Source: Arthrobotrys musiformis (Eukaryota > Ascomycota > Orbiliomycetes > Orbiliales > Orbiliaceae). From it: a stretch of DNA of 64,000 nucleotides. The stretch covers positions 5,084,001 through 5,148,000 of the forward strand of contig JAVHJL010000001.1 in assembly GCA_036971715.1 (NCBI GenBank), given 5' to 3'. The position numbers and the translations under genes are program-made. Below, piece after piece: positions 52,922 to 64,000 of this stretch (its first letter is position 1; the number at the start of each line of letters is the position of its first letter). The notes under the pieces were generated by a model, which was not told the origin of the DNA, made no database searches, and worked only from the letters and a program-made list of their open reading frames with translations.

Positions 52922-55660
52922 AAAGGATTTCCCTTTCTTTGTTTCTTTTTTTTCTTTCCGTTTTCACGATTCATGACCATGCATATTGCATACGGTGGGA
53001 ATTTCCTCAGGTGGCGGTTCTCTTTCTTTCTTTTTCTCTCTTCCAGTTTAATAACTTTAAATCCGGCGTTTGGAGTTTCTGGCATAGAGGTGGGTGCCCT
53101 TTCTACGGTTTTGCTTACCTTCGTTTAGCTATAGACCCTGAAAAAGGCGTGCATCGAGTGCAGCTTCTCTCTGTTAATTTAGTAACTAGTGGAGTTTCTT
53201 CTAACCCCCTTCTTTTATTCTTTTATTATTTCGGTCTCTCTTTTTTTTGTAATGAAGGTTCATTGATTCTTCCTTTTTTGGTGGACTTCTTGTTGCAATT
53301 AATTGTCTTTTTTTCATGGGAGGTAACTCTGTGTTAGCTCTTTTGGTCGCTTGGGAACATCACATATAGAATGTATGATTATTGGGATAATAAAATTTTT
53401 TTTTTCTGGGAAATTTGAAGGTATTTCTAGACGTAGACTTGGAGTATTGATCGATAGATGGTGATAAGTGGCCTGAAGGCCGTTATCCGGATACATATAG
53501 AGTACTAGCATCTACACCATTGGCCTCATGCTCAGCCGGTTCGGTTAGCGGTGTAGCTACCAATTTCTCGATACACAATAACATATCTTAATATATTACA
53601 CCACATGTGCACATACTATATCAAAGGATCTGAAATCCCGGGTTTCAATTACAGGATGTACGGCGAATTTTCGCGACGTCGGGGCAGGAAATATTCGAAG
53701 GCGGCCAGTAGCTATAGCTAGTAGAGCTAGCTCGATTCGAAGGGACACCTTGGCGAAATGCCCGACCTCGAATACTCGAGTCAGTAGCCGACGTTGCGAC
53801 GCATTCCATAAGATCTTCGTTTCGTTCATCCTATTTTTGACAGGCGGAGCGTCATAGCGCTTTCTGATGCAATAGACTTATATTATATTTTTTTTGAAAT
53901 TTTTTTTTTTTAGTTTATGATATGTCCCGTGCCGAAACGCCAGTGGAAAAGTTGAATGCAGATATTCGAATCCGAGGCCGGGTTGCGAGCGCGAGCTCGA
54001 GGTTCCATGGCTAGGATTAGGGCCGCGGTGCAGTGTTAGTCTGGTACAGCTGGTTTGCATGGGCACTGTTTATCTTTCTCGTCGTATAACAAAAACTGGT
54101 ACCAATTGTAATTAAATTCACTGCAAGGTTGTCGATTTATAAATTTAGCTACCGATATCTGATTGATTCGGAGAGTCGATGTGTATTTTGACGCTATCTG
54201 ATCCGATATACGTATACCCTATATTGATTTGTCTCGTCGCCAGACTCCTCAACTTGCAATTGTTGGGGAGTTTTGATTACCGTACCTAGGTAGATATCAA
54301 TACCAACTCCACTTTTAACAATTTTAGTTATTTCAATTTGATTTTTTTAGGCCGCAGGTCAAAATGCATATATGCGGCTATGTGGGATTAAATCGATATA
54401 GGAAGCATCTGTGTGCCGATGTTTCCAATAAAATGGCAACTCTATGCATAGACTTCGTGGGCCACTGGGATTTTATAAGTTCAAATTACTTGAATCGGTC
54501 ACCGATGGGTGTTGTATTATAGCTTGAAGCTGAGCTAGCCAGCCTAACGTGACATGGTGTTGATTTTGACAGCTAACTAGTGCGTTAATTCGCCATACGC
54601 TACTATATGCATATATCATACACGCATGATAACCCGGGTATCCGTGGGGCTTTGTCCGGAATCGAAATGTCAAATGGTGCTCGATATCCGGATATCACGG
54701 ATCATACTAGTCAGGCATGCGTGTCCCCGGCCAACAATGGTTTTGCAGGTTTATAGTTCGCCAAGCTTGACAATCTGGAAAAGAAAAGAGATAACATAGT
54801 CAACGAAGGAAGTGGAAGCGGTGAGTGGGATCGTAATCACTGGCTGCGATTTATTGTTCTCGGAGCGATTTGTGTCTACTTGAGTATGTATGATGTGCCC
54901 TTGCATTCTATACAGTTTAGCGGGGAGGGTATGCGGGGCGGCAGTGGGGCTTGATGCGCCTGTGAATTCCTGGAATGCATTGGACTTGGCGGAAGCTTTC
55001 TATTGATATATCGATATTGTTTTGCTCGATAGGGATATGTTTATCGATTTTGCTTTTTGATTGGCTTTGAGCGATTGCACGGGGAGGTGTATAGCAATCC
55101 GATGCGATCAATATCATGATTGGAAAGCTTTTTGATCAGATAGCAGAGTAGCCTGGCTCCATAGCTGGATTTTTCAGCTGGCTTAGCTATACCCATTGCA
55201 TAGTAATCTCCGTGAATCCGCATGGTCGAATTATCAATTATACAATCGGAAACATTGCAGCAAGGTTCCCGGACCCGGGTACCCCTCTTCTATTCTCTAC
55301 GTAAGTTATCGTGGATTTCTATGCGCCTATCATTATACGTACATTAAAATTTAGTATATGCTGTTTCGTTTTGTCGGTAAGCCAGAGTATATCAGGAACT
55401 ACTTGGGTAGGAATGTAGGCATATAAATAGAGCCCCAAGTCGGCCTTTCTTTTTCGTATTCTCCTTACCATCAGCAAGGCCTTAACCTTCCCGCAGCAGT
55501 CTTCCCTTGATCAGGTCTTTTAACTTTAGTCCTTCTTTCTCTTTTCGAATTTTCACACATTCCTTTTTTTCTTGAAAGCCCCGACGGCATCTTGATACAG
55601 AAGTATCTATACACTCTTTTCATATCAAATACAGACCGGTCTAAAGGGAAAGGAAAAAAA
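52922..55660. other. AT-rich intergenic region
   Basis: About 2.7 kb. T-rich at 52925-53330 (3' region of the EEP gene). No gene seen; frames are 60-130 codons without features. Confidence 0.5.
55421..55430 (+). promoter_or_regulatory. TATA box of the Egh16-like gene
   Basis: ATATAAATAG, a strong TATA consensus, lies 240 bp before the ATG. The interval between is pyrimidine-rich leader sequence. A well-formed TATA box suits a strongly induced secreted-protein gene. Confidence 0.5.
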
Positions 55661-57031
55661 ATGCATATCAAATACGCCGCCGCGGTCGTTATCGTAGCTT
55701 TGGCACCAGAAATCGCCTGTCACGGCGTCTGGGACAACGCCATCGGCGACGCGGACCCAACTGTCCGCGGCTATGTCATTGGAAAGCATTACAAGCTCGC
55801 GGACCGGAAGGGAACCGGCCAGATCCCCTACCAGCATGACATCCCCGTTCTGAAAAACCCCATCGTCCCACCGACGGCTCAGAGCAAATGGTGGAAGAAA
55901 CCACGGACTTACTGGGCCAATGGGTGCGGTGCTACAATTTTGGACCAGAACCTTTGGTGGTCTAAGCATAAGGATAAGAAGATGAGGGATGCGTTTGCAA
56001 AGTTGGCGGTTAACAGGCGCAATCCGGTTATTTACCAGATTCCGGTGAAGAAGATGCTTGATTGGGCTCAGATTACTAAGACTATGGCCAAGTCGAACCA
56101 GATTGTTAAAGTTAGCCCCGGTGGGTGGATTCGCATCATGCATTATCAGGTTAATGCCGACGGTGCGGGACCGTTTAAGTGTAAGATTAGCTCGACGGGG
56201 CAGCCGAGTAATTGGAACCCTGGGTGGATCATTCCCGCGGCTAAGGACCAGGTGCCTGGACGCGAGAAGGATAAGTCTTTCCGTGCTGTGGGGACGATGC
56301 AGTTGTTCCCGTTCACAATTCAGATTCCGAGTAGTCTTAAGTGCAGTGGTACCTATGAGGGCCGTAAGAACGTCTGCATGATGAGATGTGAAAATTACGC
56401 TGTGTAAGAATTTTAAAATCCTTGCCCCGGAAAGTATATTGTGCTGTATGGAAGGTTCATTGCTAATATTGATGTTTAATTTAGCAATGGTCCCTTCGGA
56501 GGGTGTATCCCCTTCCAACTTATCACGCCGGAAGCGCCGCCACCACCACCACCTGCACCAGACAACAGCCAGAACATCGGCAAGACCACCGAAGCCGATA
56601 AGGTTGAATTGACGACCGAGGACTCCGAGAAAGTTGCCGCTGCAGCCGGTCCTGTCGAAGTTGATGAAACCGCTGAGCCGGATAAAGTCGTTGAATCCGA
56701 TGCCGAGGTTGCGAGTGAGGATGATGCTAAGGACGATAAAACAACTGCGAGCGGCGATGCTGCTGCTGATGCAGGCGCCGATGCCGATGCTCCTGCCACT
56801 GATGCCGCCACCAGGAGGATGGTCAGACGGAATGCCAGTAGAATCGTCAAGCGACAGTCTGATGCTGATGCTTTGGCTGTTGCGTTGGGTGGGGAGGATA
56901 CACCACCTGCCATGGTTAAGATTGCTAAGGAGCAATTGAAGAAGGTTCCTGCTGCTCAGAAGGCTCAGTTGAAGGCCAAGTTGAGCGCGGGCAAGGCTGC
57001 GAACAAGGCGGGTGCGAAGAAGGGCAATTAA
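55661..57031 (+). CDS. Egh16/Mas1-like secreted protein with long C-terminal tail
   Basis: Two exons, 55661-56403 and 56485-57031 (81-bp intron, donor GTAAGA), about 429 residues. The ATG at 55661 gives a clean signal peptide (MHIKYAAAVVIVALAPEIACHG); an upstream in-frame ATG would bury it. Residues about 20-260 match the Egh16/Mas1 (Gas1-like) family expressed in appressoria of several plant-infecting fungi: CGATILDQ, VSPGGWIRIMHYQVNADGAGPFKC, CSGTYEGRKNVCMMRCENYA and, after the intron, NGPFGGCIPFQL. The family usually ends near there. This protein continues for about 165 residues: a Pro run, an acidic Ala/Asp-rich stretch, a KR dibasic site at about 370-371, then a 58-residue Lys/Ala-rich segment. 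Secreted; biochemical activity unknown for the family. Confidence 0.85.
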
Positions 57032-58724
57032 AGTCCACCTTTTTTACCTTTCCAGCGGTAGCCTCGAGTTTCATGTGTTTCTGGACGGAAGCACATTCTG
57101 TACGTTTTGCGGATTCACGAATTTATGAATAGCGAGTTTACGAGGTTGTATATATTCGATAGATGATAGAATGCTCCCTGGTTTTATTGTGCACCTCCGA
57201 GGTCAACTAGCTAGGTCAAATATAAAGATATAAACTGCTAGCTCTTGCTCTTTGATATAACAATACAGTTGCTGGTTTTGTGTTGTAGACGGGGTTGTAT
57301 GATCTTCTTCCGCAAAACACTTGTTGGATTTTGTCCTCAAAGATATAAAACGTCAACTCGTCAAAGCTCGATTCAGTCCTCGGACTCTAGCGACAATCTT
57401 AAATTTTGTGTATAGGATGGTAAGCCCTATGGTGGCTGTATTGATATTGACTAGTAATATAGGGATTGAATTGGGGTCTGTGTTTGTAGATTCAAGGGGA
57501 GAACTTCGATTCAGACTTTCCTCAGGGCGTATTCCAAGATGGGCCAGCTTCCTGCCAAGGTTAGTGTGACGTCGAGGCGACTATCACGGATGCTCACTAT
57601 CTTCGGCATCTTGGGCGTGGCAGCCAGACTAACAACGGCTCGTGGCTAATCTATAACTATCGTCGATTCGAGAACTCTTTAAAGAGTCGACAGGGCCTGC
57701 GGATACAAAAAAAGAAGAAATCCTGCTTTTTACGGGGAAATGCGTTGGATGTGGTAGGCATCACGACAGGGATTGTTTGGGCTAATGACGTCGGGCCTTA
57801 AGCTTAGGTGCTGGTCTGGTTATAACCCCTGTTCGCAAAGACCTCGTCGTCCGCTGGAATTCATTGGTTCTATTTGCCCTGCATGAATCAAGTCCCTGGT
57901 ACGGGGCTTCGCAAAGACCACCAAGTCGTACCAAGCGCTTCGGACCCGATTCCCATTTGACGTAACTTCTGGCCAAGCCAATTACTTGTATGTACTGTAC
58001 CCGCCTGCAAGTGCAAGTTCGAATTCAAGCAAGTTACGAAGCACATTTCACACTTTTTACTTCAAATCTTCAATGAAACCCTGTTTACTAACGTGTCATA
58101 GGACCTGAGATTTTTATGAATTCAACTTTCTTTTTTCTCTCTCCCCGATATTTCTTGTCGGTCTCTTGTCCTTATGTCAGCTAAGCCATAGGGTATCCTG
58201 CGAAGGGGCTTTCTCTGGGAAGTCATTCGTTGCTTACGTCACAGAAACCGATGGCTTGAGAGGTTCGAAAGTGCTATGTCATGCAGTTGCCGATTCGATG
58301 GAACTGCGCAACAGCGTCATGTTTACGCGACACATTTTGATTTTTCACTCGCTGGCGACTTTGTTAGATGGCTGGGGCGGTTTTTTTTTTTTTGGTCTTT
58401 GGTTTCCAGCCATGTTTTAGCTCTGAGAGCTCTGATGCCGAGAGCTTCTGAGCTAGCTGTGACTTAACTGGGCTTATGTGCATTCTTGGGGAAGGCGCTG
58501 ATACGTAGGAAGGGGAGCAGGTATCCTCACAAGGAAAATATGAAGTATTCGGATTCGTGTATAAAGACACAGGTCTTTCCCATTATTACTGAAGAGCTTC
58601 ATTCCAACTTCTCTCGCTATCCTGCTATCGATATCGGCTTTCGGCTTGCAAGTTCAAATAGCCACCCAAACCCTAGACAGATTATACCAGTGTACTATCT
58701 TCGTATATATCAAGCTTCTACAAA
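57032..58724. other. Intergenic region
   Basis: About 1.7 kb with no full gene. It contains the 43-codon CCHC-like frame listed next and a TTCGCAAAGACC direct repeat (57832 and 57909). Confidence 0.5.
57657..57785 (+). other. Short frame with a CCHC zinc-knuckle-like end
   Basis: A 42-residue open stretch without its own ATG, bounded by stops. It includes a charged helix (RELFKESTGPADTKKEE) and ends in GKCVGCGRHHDRDCLG. The spacing C-x2-C-x3-H-x3-C is near the knuckles found in retrotransposon gag and nucleic-acid-binding proteins. It could be a gag relic, an unannotated exon or chance. Confidence 0.2.
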
Positions 58725-59410
58725 ATGCTGTCGTCGGCGCTTTTCACCGGTGTTCGAATCCTCGAAGTGATTATTGCCATACCGATCATTGGTATGCTCG
58801 GATGGTTTATCGATCCATACGTCGATAACAATGCGACGCCGCCAGATGGACTTCTTACTTTGTTCATCGTTTCCATTCTGGCCTGCGCGTGGGCATTGGT
58901 GACGCTGTTCCAGTTCCACAGATATCGTAACATGTCCGGCCCGTTCATCGCTGTTATTGATATTGGCTTTGTGGGGGCTTGGATTGCTGGGATTTATCTC
59001 AACAGGGGGATCTCTGATGCCGACTGTTCGAACTTCACCGCCCCCGTGGGAGTCAGGCTTGGGGATAATAGTTATTCGGCGGGAGATAGTTGGAGCGCTT
59101 CGGTCAATAAGCCCTGTGCTATGTTCAAAGCCAGCTGGGTATGTTTTGAATTCATCCCCTGATCTTTCTTTCGGTATATACACATATAGGTATCCATGTT
59201 TAGATGCTAACTGGTATTGTGAATTGATAGATCCTCTCGATCATCGAATGCGTTCTCTTCTTCTTGACTTGCTTGCTGAGCTGGACCCTCTACCGCTCCT
59301 ACAGGTACGATACCAGACACGTTCATAAAGAATACACCGGAGGACGCAGGAGCGGCAGCACCAGCACTTACTCCTCCCACCGTCGTCACCACAGGCACGC
59401 TCGTGTCTAA
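58725..59410 (+). CDS. Four-helix MARVEL-like membrane protein
   Basis: Two exons, 58725-59138 and 59231-59410 (92-bp intron with a GCTAAC branch-like motif), 197 residues. Four hydrophobic helices lie at about 12-30 (ILEVIIAIPIIGMLGWFI), 44-63, 74-92 and, encoded by exon 2, 139-157 (ILSIIECVLFFLTCLLSWTL). The loop between helices 3 and 4 has two cysteines (DADCSNF and KPCAMF) typical of an extracellular disulphide. The short cytoplasmic tail is Arg/His/Ser-rich. Topology and size match fungal MARVEL-domain proteins, which organise membrane domains, but conserved positions are few. Without the intron the protein would lose helix 4, which supports the splice. Confidence 0.7.
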
Positions 59411-60371
59411 ACCTTCCTTCATACGATAAGATATATATATATATTACAATATCATCTTCTGGGAAGAGAGATAGAAAAGCTAATGAGTTTCCACTGCACG
59501 TTCTTGCGTTTTGCTGTCGTTTGTGGTTTTTTTTTTATAGTCGCGGATACAAGCATTGAGCACTTTATATTATATTCCCTCCAAGTTGGAGTCTACGAAG
59601 ACTACCAGTCCGATCCTTTTACGAATGTTCGAAGTCCGTTCGCAAGCAATACTACACAATGATGATATGAAGAGACGATAATACCCCTTCCACTGCTCTA
59701 CTCCCTCTCTATGAGTTTACTATACTGTTTCCTATGTTATTTATGCGTTTGGTTCCTTTTTTCTTGACCATTTTTGCCGTTCCTCGCTGGAGGAGTTGGG
59801 CATTTTTGAGGAGGAAGCTGGGATATAATATAATATATGGCACCGGTGGCCATGTTTCTTTCCCCTTTAATTTTACATCTGCATTAATTTGATGTCAGCG
59901 TATTGATTCCTATACGATATGTCCCATCGTGATTGTAATCGAGCGGTCCTTATATCAGACAGTAGACAGTAGTAGACGGAGACTGTGTGTGTAGAGGAAG
60001 AGTGATGTGTTGTCGACAGCGTGCAACCTCGCAAACGAAAGCGGACAAAACGTCGACGACAACAACGTGAATTGAATTTGCTGGCGACGTCCGAGACGAC
60101 TTCGAAACCACCAGCAAATCAGCCCGTCGACCATCGCCACCGCTGCCATCGCCACTTCTGTCCGGCTTCAATACTTCTCCGCCTCGAAGGCCCCACCGTA
60201 CCAGGCTGCTGTCTACCCGCCGTTAACAGACGAAGGCCGGCCAACCAATGTTGCTTTGTTAGCTGCGCTTTCCCCGCCTCAATCAAGTCTCTCACACACC
60301 CACACCCACTTTCTCTCTCCCTCTCTCTTACCTGCATTGGAGGAAGAGGATCATTCCCTCTCGCCACATAG
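59411..60371. other. Intergenic; promoter of the WD40 gene
   Basis: No gene seen. The last 300 bp are CA/CT-rich (CACACCCACACCCAC, then CTCTCTCCC), typical of a fungal promoter or leader. Confidence 0.5.
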
Positions 60372-62883
60372 ATGCCGTTCGGCCACCATCGCTCTCACTC
60401 CAGACAAGACCAAGACGGCTCCTCCCAGGGACCCGACCAGCTTCATCCAACCTCTGGTGCTCTTCTCCAGGCTGCCCAGACCCTCTCGTCCATCGGGAAG
60501 CCTTCCACCTACCTTCCGGCCGTTGCAGGCCCAAATCTTGTCGCCCACCACCAACAACAGCAGCACCAGCAGCAGCACCAGCAACAGCACCAGCAACATC
60601 AGGCGCAGCTTCACTACCAGCAACAACACCCCACTTCCCCGCCTCAACCTCCGTCTGGGCCCTCCGGCGCCCAATCTCCAATGTCTTACCATCAGAATCC
60701 CCAGCTGAACCCTGGAGGCTACGGTGGATACGGCGGCAACTATTCGTCTACCAGTCCCCATCCGGGTTCTGCGATGCAAGCTCAACCGCCGTACAATGAC
60801 CCACAGCAGCAGCAACAGCAACAGCAACAACAACAACAGGATTTCCAAAGACAGAATTCCTTCAGGACACAGCACGAGGGACATGGCCCACCTCCTCCTT
60901 CACTACAACCCCAGCAGCATTCCCAGAGAGCACCTCCCCAGCCTCAATATAACGAATATGCCTCGCCCATCCACATACACCAACCCCAACAGCCTCCGCC
61001 TCCCCAGCAGCAGCAGCAGCAACCGCCACCTCCACCACAGCAGGGGTATCAGGCATATCCTGGCGGTGGTGCGTCCAGGTCACATACCACAAGCTCAAAT
61101 CTGTCGAGATCAAACACTTTAGCTGCCGCTCATCCTCCTGCAGGAGGAGAGCCCGACGCTACTGCTCTCTACGGCGATGCCAATACCAAGTATTTACCCA
61201 TCACCCATATGCAGTCATCTTCTGCCTCCAATCTACCGGATCCTTCACAGGCCTCTTCCTCCGGTTACAGGAAATACGCTCCGAGCGGAAGTATGGGAGG
61301 GCAAGATCTTGGTATTACAGGTGGCTTTGGGCTTGATGTCCAGTCGAGACAGGGTCCCATAACGGAGGCCCCACCCAAGGAAGTACAGAGAGGGAGTCAC
61401 TATTTCACACAGTGGCCTAGTTACGCTATCGATTGGTGTAAATGGCCGATCTATGGAAGTCCCGGTGCCAGTGGCTATGCCGGGCAAAGTGGAGTGGGCA
61501 GAATCGCCCTTGGCAGTTATAGCGAGGATGGACATAACTACGTGAGTATTTAATTTTTTTTTTCACATTGGTTTTTCGAGTACTACCAAGGCCTGGTTAT
61601 GTCGAGGCGTCTAGCGACGATGAGACAGCCAGGCAGGACCTGAGGCTCAAGCTAATTCCTGGGGTTACACAGATATCCATTCTGAACACCGCTAGCAAAG
61701 TAATAAACACCGACAGCCATCCACGAGGAGAATCGACCCTTGAGATCACAAAATTTGCAGAAGCTACCTTGACATACCCGATAACACGGATCCTCTGGGA
61801 ACCTCCAACCCAGTCCAAACCACTCACGGATCTTATCGCTACAGCCGGCGACCATCTGCGGCTGTGGTCTCTGCCGAATGCTGCACCGGCGGCCATCTCG
61901 ACCCCCACCAGCTCCATTACCTCGCGATCAAACCAGTCGAGTACCGATCTCCCAACTAAAAAGCTATCGCAACTTGCCCTTCTCTCCAACTCTAAAAGCA
62001 CTGATTTCACAGCCCCCCTCACAAGTCTCGATTGGAATCCAATCAGCCCTTCTCTCATCATCACTAGCTCGATAGATACCACCTGCACTATCTGGGATAT
62101 TCCCAGCTTGACCGCGAAGACCCAGTTGATCGCTCACGACAAGGAAGTCTTTGATGTACGGTTTATGAGTGGTTCGGTGGATGTATTTGCGAGCTGTGGT
62201 GCTGATGGCAGTGTTCGTATGTTCGATCTGAGAAGTTTGGACCATAGTACAATTATCTATGAACCAACAGTCAAGGCCGACGGAGGTGTTACACCTAGCC
62301 CTGGCGGGGTGAATCCCATTGGAGGGACCGGTGGAGTCGGCAGTACTCTTCAGGGGCCTCCTCCTTTGTTGAAGCTTGCAGGTAAGCTATATCTCTTCAA
62401 TTTAGACTCTAGTTCGACACTAACTGTTTCTTGGCAGCTTCGCCTCACGAGGGCCATCTTCTTGCGACATTCGCAGACCAATCGAACATCGTTCGAATTC
62501 TCGACGTCAGGCAGCCAGGACAGGCTTTGGTGGAGCTACGTGGAGCAGGTGGAAATATCAATTGTATCGATTGGTGTCCTTACCGCCGCGGTATGATCGC
62601 TGGCGGTACCGACGATTCATTGGTCTTGATTTGGGATATGATGAACGATGGATCGGTTGGAAACCCACACCGCCCAACAAGGGATGAAAGACACGGCCAT
62701 AATCAGGAGCCAACATGGAGGAACCCCGTTGCCCATTGGAAGAGCGAGTACGAAGTTAACAACTTGAGCTGGGCTCCAAGTTTGGGCAACGGGATGGCAT
62801 TGATGGGCGGTGAGCCTGGGAAGAATGCTGGCGAATGGATCGGTTGCTGTGGAGGGAAGGGTGTTTATGGAGTCAAGTTCTAG
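60372..62883 (+). CDS. WD40 protein of the DCAF7/WDR68 (AN11/TTG1) type
   Basis: Three exons, 60372-61541, 61673-62381 and 62438-62883, about 774 residues. Residues 1-340 are a low-complexity Gln/Pro/His-rich extension with a 12-Gln run. From 341 the conserved domain starts: SHYFTQWPSYAIDWCKWP, GRIALGSYSEDGHNYISIL, YPITRILWEPP, DLIATAGDHLRLWSL, SLDWNPISPSLIITSSIDTTCTIWDI, LIAHDKEVFDVRF, VDVFASCGADGSVRMFDLR, NIVRILDVRQPG, NCIDWCPYRRGMIAGGTDDSLVLIWDM and VNNLSWAP. This is the DCAF7 order. In animals DCAF7 is an adaptor for DYRK/HIPK kinases and Cul4-DDB1; the fungal role is inferred. The first intron is in frame with its flanks, so retention would insert residues rather than stop translation. 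The second splice rebuilds KLAASPHEG. Confidence 0.88.
60804..60839 (+). repeat. CAG/CAA repeat, about 12 Gln codons
   Basis: The longest pure Gln run in the WD40 protein's Q-rich N-terminus. Further short CAG/CAA runs lie at about 60548-60602 and 61008-61022. Confidence 0.9.
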
Positions 62884-63745
62884 TCGGACTCGACAGGAAA
62901 GAAAAGCGGAAGTTGGCGGCGGAAAAGGAACCGTCATCGGAACTCGGGACACTCGGTCAATTGGTGAGGGGATAAAAGCTATTTCCCCCAAAGAAAGGAT
63001 ATCTGAGGCCCTACGTATCCCCACGCCTACCAAACAAAACCCCCTTTGTGCTATCTCCTGACTCTCAATGAGCAGGTCGCAGGCGCAGAGCCGCTACTGG
63101 CGGGATAATATAGGCAGGGTTTGCGTACAGGTTACCGACTAACGCTTTTAAAAGCACCCCAATATCATGATTTCGTTCGTCGTCTTCCTAATTTTTTTTT
63201 TTTTTTTTTTTTTTTTTTATTCTCCTTTTTCTCTCACATTTTATGACAGTCTTTCCTTCGTTCCGCTCTTACCACCAACCACTGTCAGCAGCAGCATTGT
63301 TCGTCAATACATTCCATTTGCAAGCGTCGGGTTTTGAAGTTGTGACCAGTTTCCTAGTTTTCCTTCGATTCTCTCTGCCTCTTCGTATACATATTTGATC
63401 GATTCGCTCGAACTAAAATGAAGATATACCCTTAAATTTGCCAATAGAACATGGTAGCCTCGTTAGATTTGCATCAATGCCTAGGACTCCCATCTATGGG
63501 GTGGTATAATACCTATATTGGTATATACCCCCATGGTTTATATTTATATGGAGTGAGAAGGCGCCAAGCCTCGGGCCATCCAGACTCCAATTTCCAACTC
63601 TGCGGCTCGGATTGGCCTCAACTTCAACCTTCACCAACCCAACACCAAGTCCCAAGTCTGCCCCACCATGGAAACCCCGACTTCGGAATCCACCGTCACC
63701 GCCATATAAACGGCATGTAGGCGACCAATCGAGGGAATTCGAACG
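62884..63745. other. Intergenic; upstream of the edge gene
   Basis: No gene seen. It contains the T27 tract at 63192-63218. Confidence 0.5.
63192..63218. repeat. T27 homopolymer
   Basis: An uninterrupted run of 27 T about 300 bp downstream of the WD40 gene stop. No ORF leads into it on either strand. Confidence 0.9.
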
Positions 63746-64000
63746 ATGTCCATTCCTTTCATCGTCTCCAAACCATCGGGTTTGGCGGTCCAGGGCCTCT
63801 TTCGCGGTCTAAGCCATCGGTCAACCGCAACCCGGTTCGGGATTGCCATCCAACGGTCCCGTGTCGCACGGCTCACGACACCAATTGTCCCTCGAAGAAA
63901 TGTCTCCGGATCAGCTGTAAACATCTCCGTGGAGGGGAAGACGGTCGGCAAGGGTATCGTCAATGATATCAGATACTTTCTGAACAATGAGGCTCTTTCC
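63746..64000 (+). CDS. 5' end of a gene, probable mitochondrial protein (partial)
   Basis: An open frame from ATG at 63746 runs to the window edge without a stop (85 codons). The N-terminal 60 residues are rich in Arg, Ser and aliphatic residues and nearly free of acids (MSIPFIVSKPSGLAVQGLFR, then HRSTATRFGIAIQRSRVARL), the composition of a mitochondrial presequence. The mature part begins near SGSAVNISVEGKTVGKGIVND and then IRYFLNNEALS. I cannot name the family from this fragment. The following sequence is needed for identification. Confidence 0.55.
   Translation, partial: MSIPFIVSKPSGLAVQGLFRGLSHRSTATRFGIAIQRSRVARLTTPIVPRRNVSGSAVNISVEGKTVGKGIVNDIRYFLNNEALS

Noticed and set aside
61568..61672. 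Extra N-terminal coding sequence before WD40 exon 2
   Set aside because: The frame is open, but good splice sites at 61542 and 61672 place it in an intron, and joining the flanks gives the expected HNY-ISIL strand.

Overview
The window looks like nuclear DNA of a filamentous ascomycete (Pezizomycotina). Genes carry short introns (about 57-130 bp, GT..AG, some with a CTAAC-like branch point). Fungal-specific families are present: an Egh16/Mas1-like secreted protein, a fungal CorA-like membrane protein, a PNP/UDP phosphorylase-domain protein, an ankyrin protein with a STAND-type N-terminus, a DUF7029/DUF7223-type secreted protein and Atg28. Clear orthologues of Rpn2, Fat1 and DCAF7/WDR68 confirm a eukaryote. 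Class-level placement (perhaps Leotiomycetes) is only a guess. I recognised no tRNA, rRNA, CRISPR or intact transposon.

Left part (1 to about 41 kb) is gene-poor and accessory in character. It opens with a minus-strand cluster of tiny related ORFs sharing an MPCK start and a DETPREIWDWL-like core; one of them, and a fourth MPCK ORF, is followed at once by a long poly(A) tract. Then come a CorA-like gene (-), a PNP_UDP-domain protein ending in 24-bp tandem repeats (+), a 1173-residue intronless secreted protein (-), an orphan secreted protein (+), fatty-acid transporter/acyl-CoA synthetase FAT1 (-) and a STAND-N/ankyrin protein (-). Two diverged paralogues follow tail to tail (+ at 23.1-24.7 kb, - at 26.1-27.8 kb). 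I read them as degenerate RNase H-like proteins without the catalytic acids. A GPI-anchored glycoprotein (-), a cupredoxin single-pass membrane protein (+) and an orphan two-exon gene (-) complete this part, separated by AT-rich spacers of up to 4 kb.

Right part (41 to 64 kb) is mostly conserved housekeeping on the plus strand: an alpha/beta hydrolase, proteasome base subunit Rpn2, Atg28, an endonuclease/exonuclease/phosphatase-fold protein whose expected terminal SDH reads SDS, an Egh16-like secreted protein with an extra acidic and then basic tail, a four-helix MARVEL-like protein, a DCAF7-like WD40 protein with a Q-rich N-terminus, and the 5' end of a gene whose product looks mitochondrially targeted.

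I see no pathway cluster. The most unusual content is the MPCK micro-ORF family and the convergent RNase H-like pair. Exon boundaries were inferred by hand from reading frame and splice motifs, without transcripts. Family assignments come from motif recognition, not from a search.
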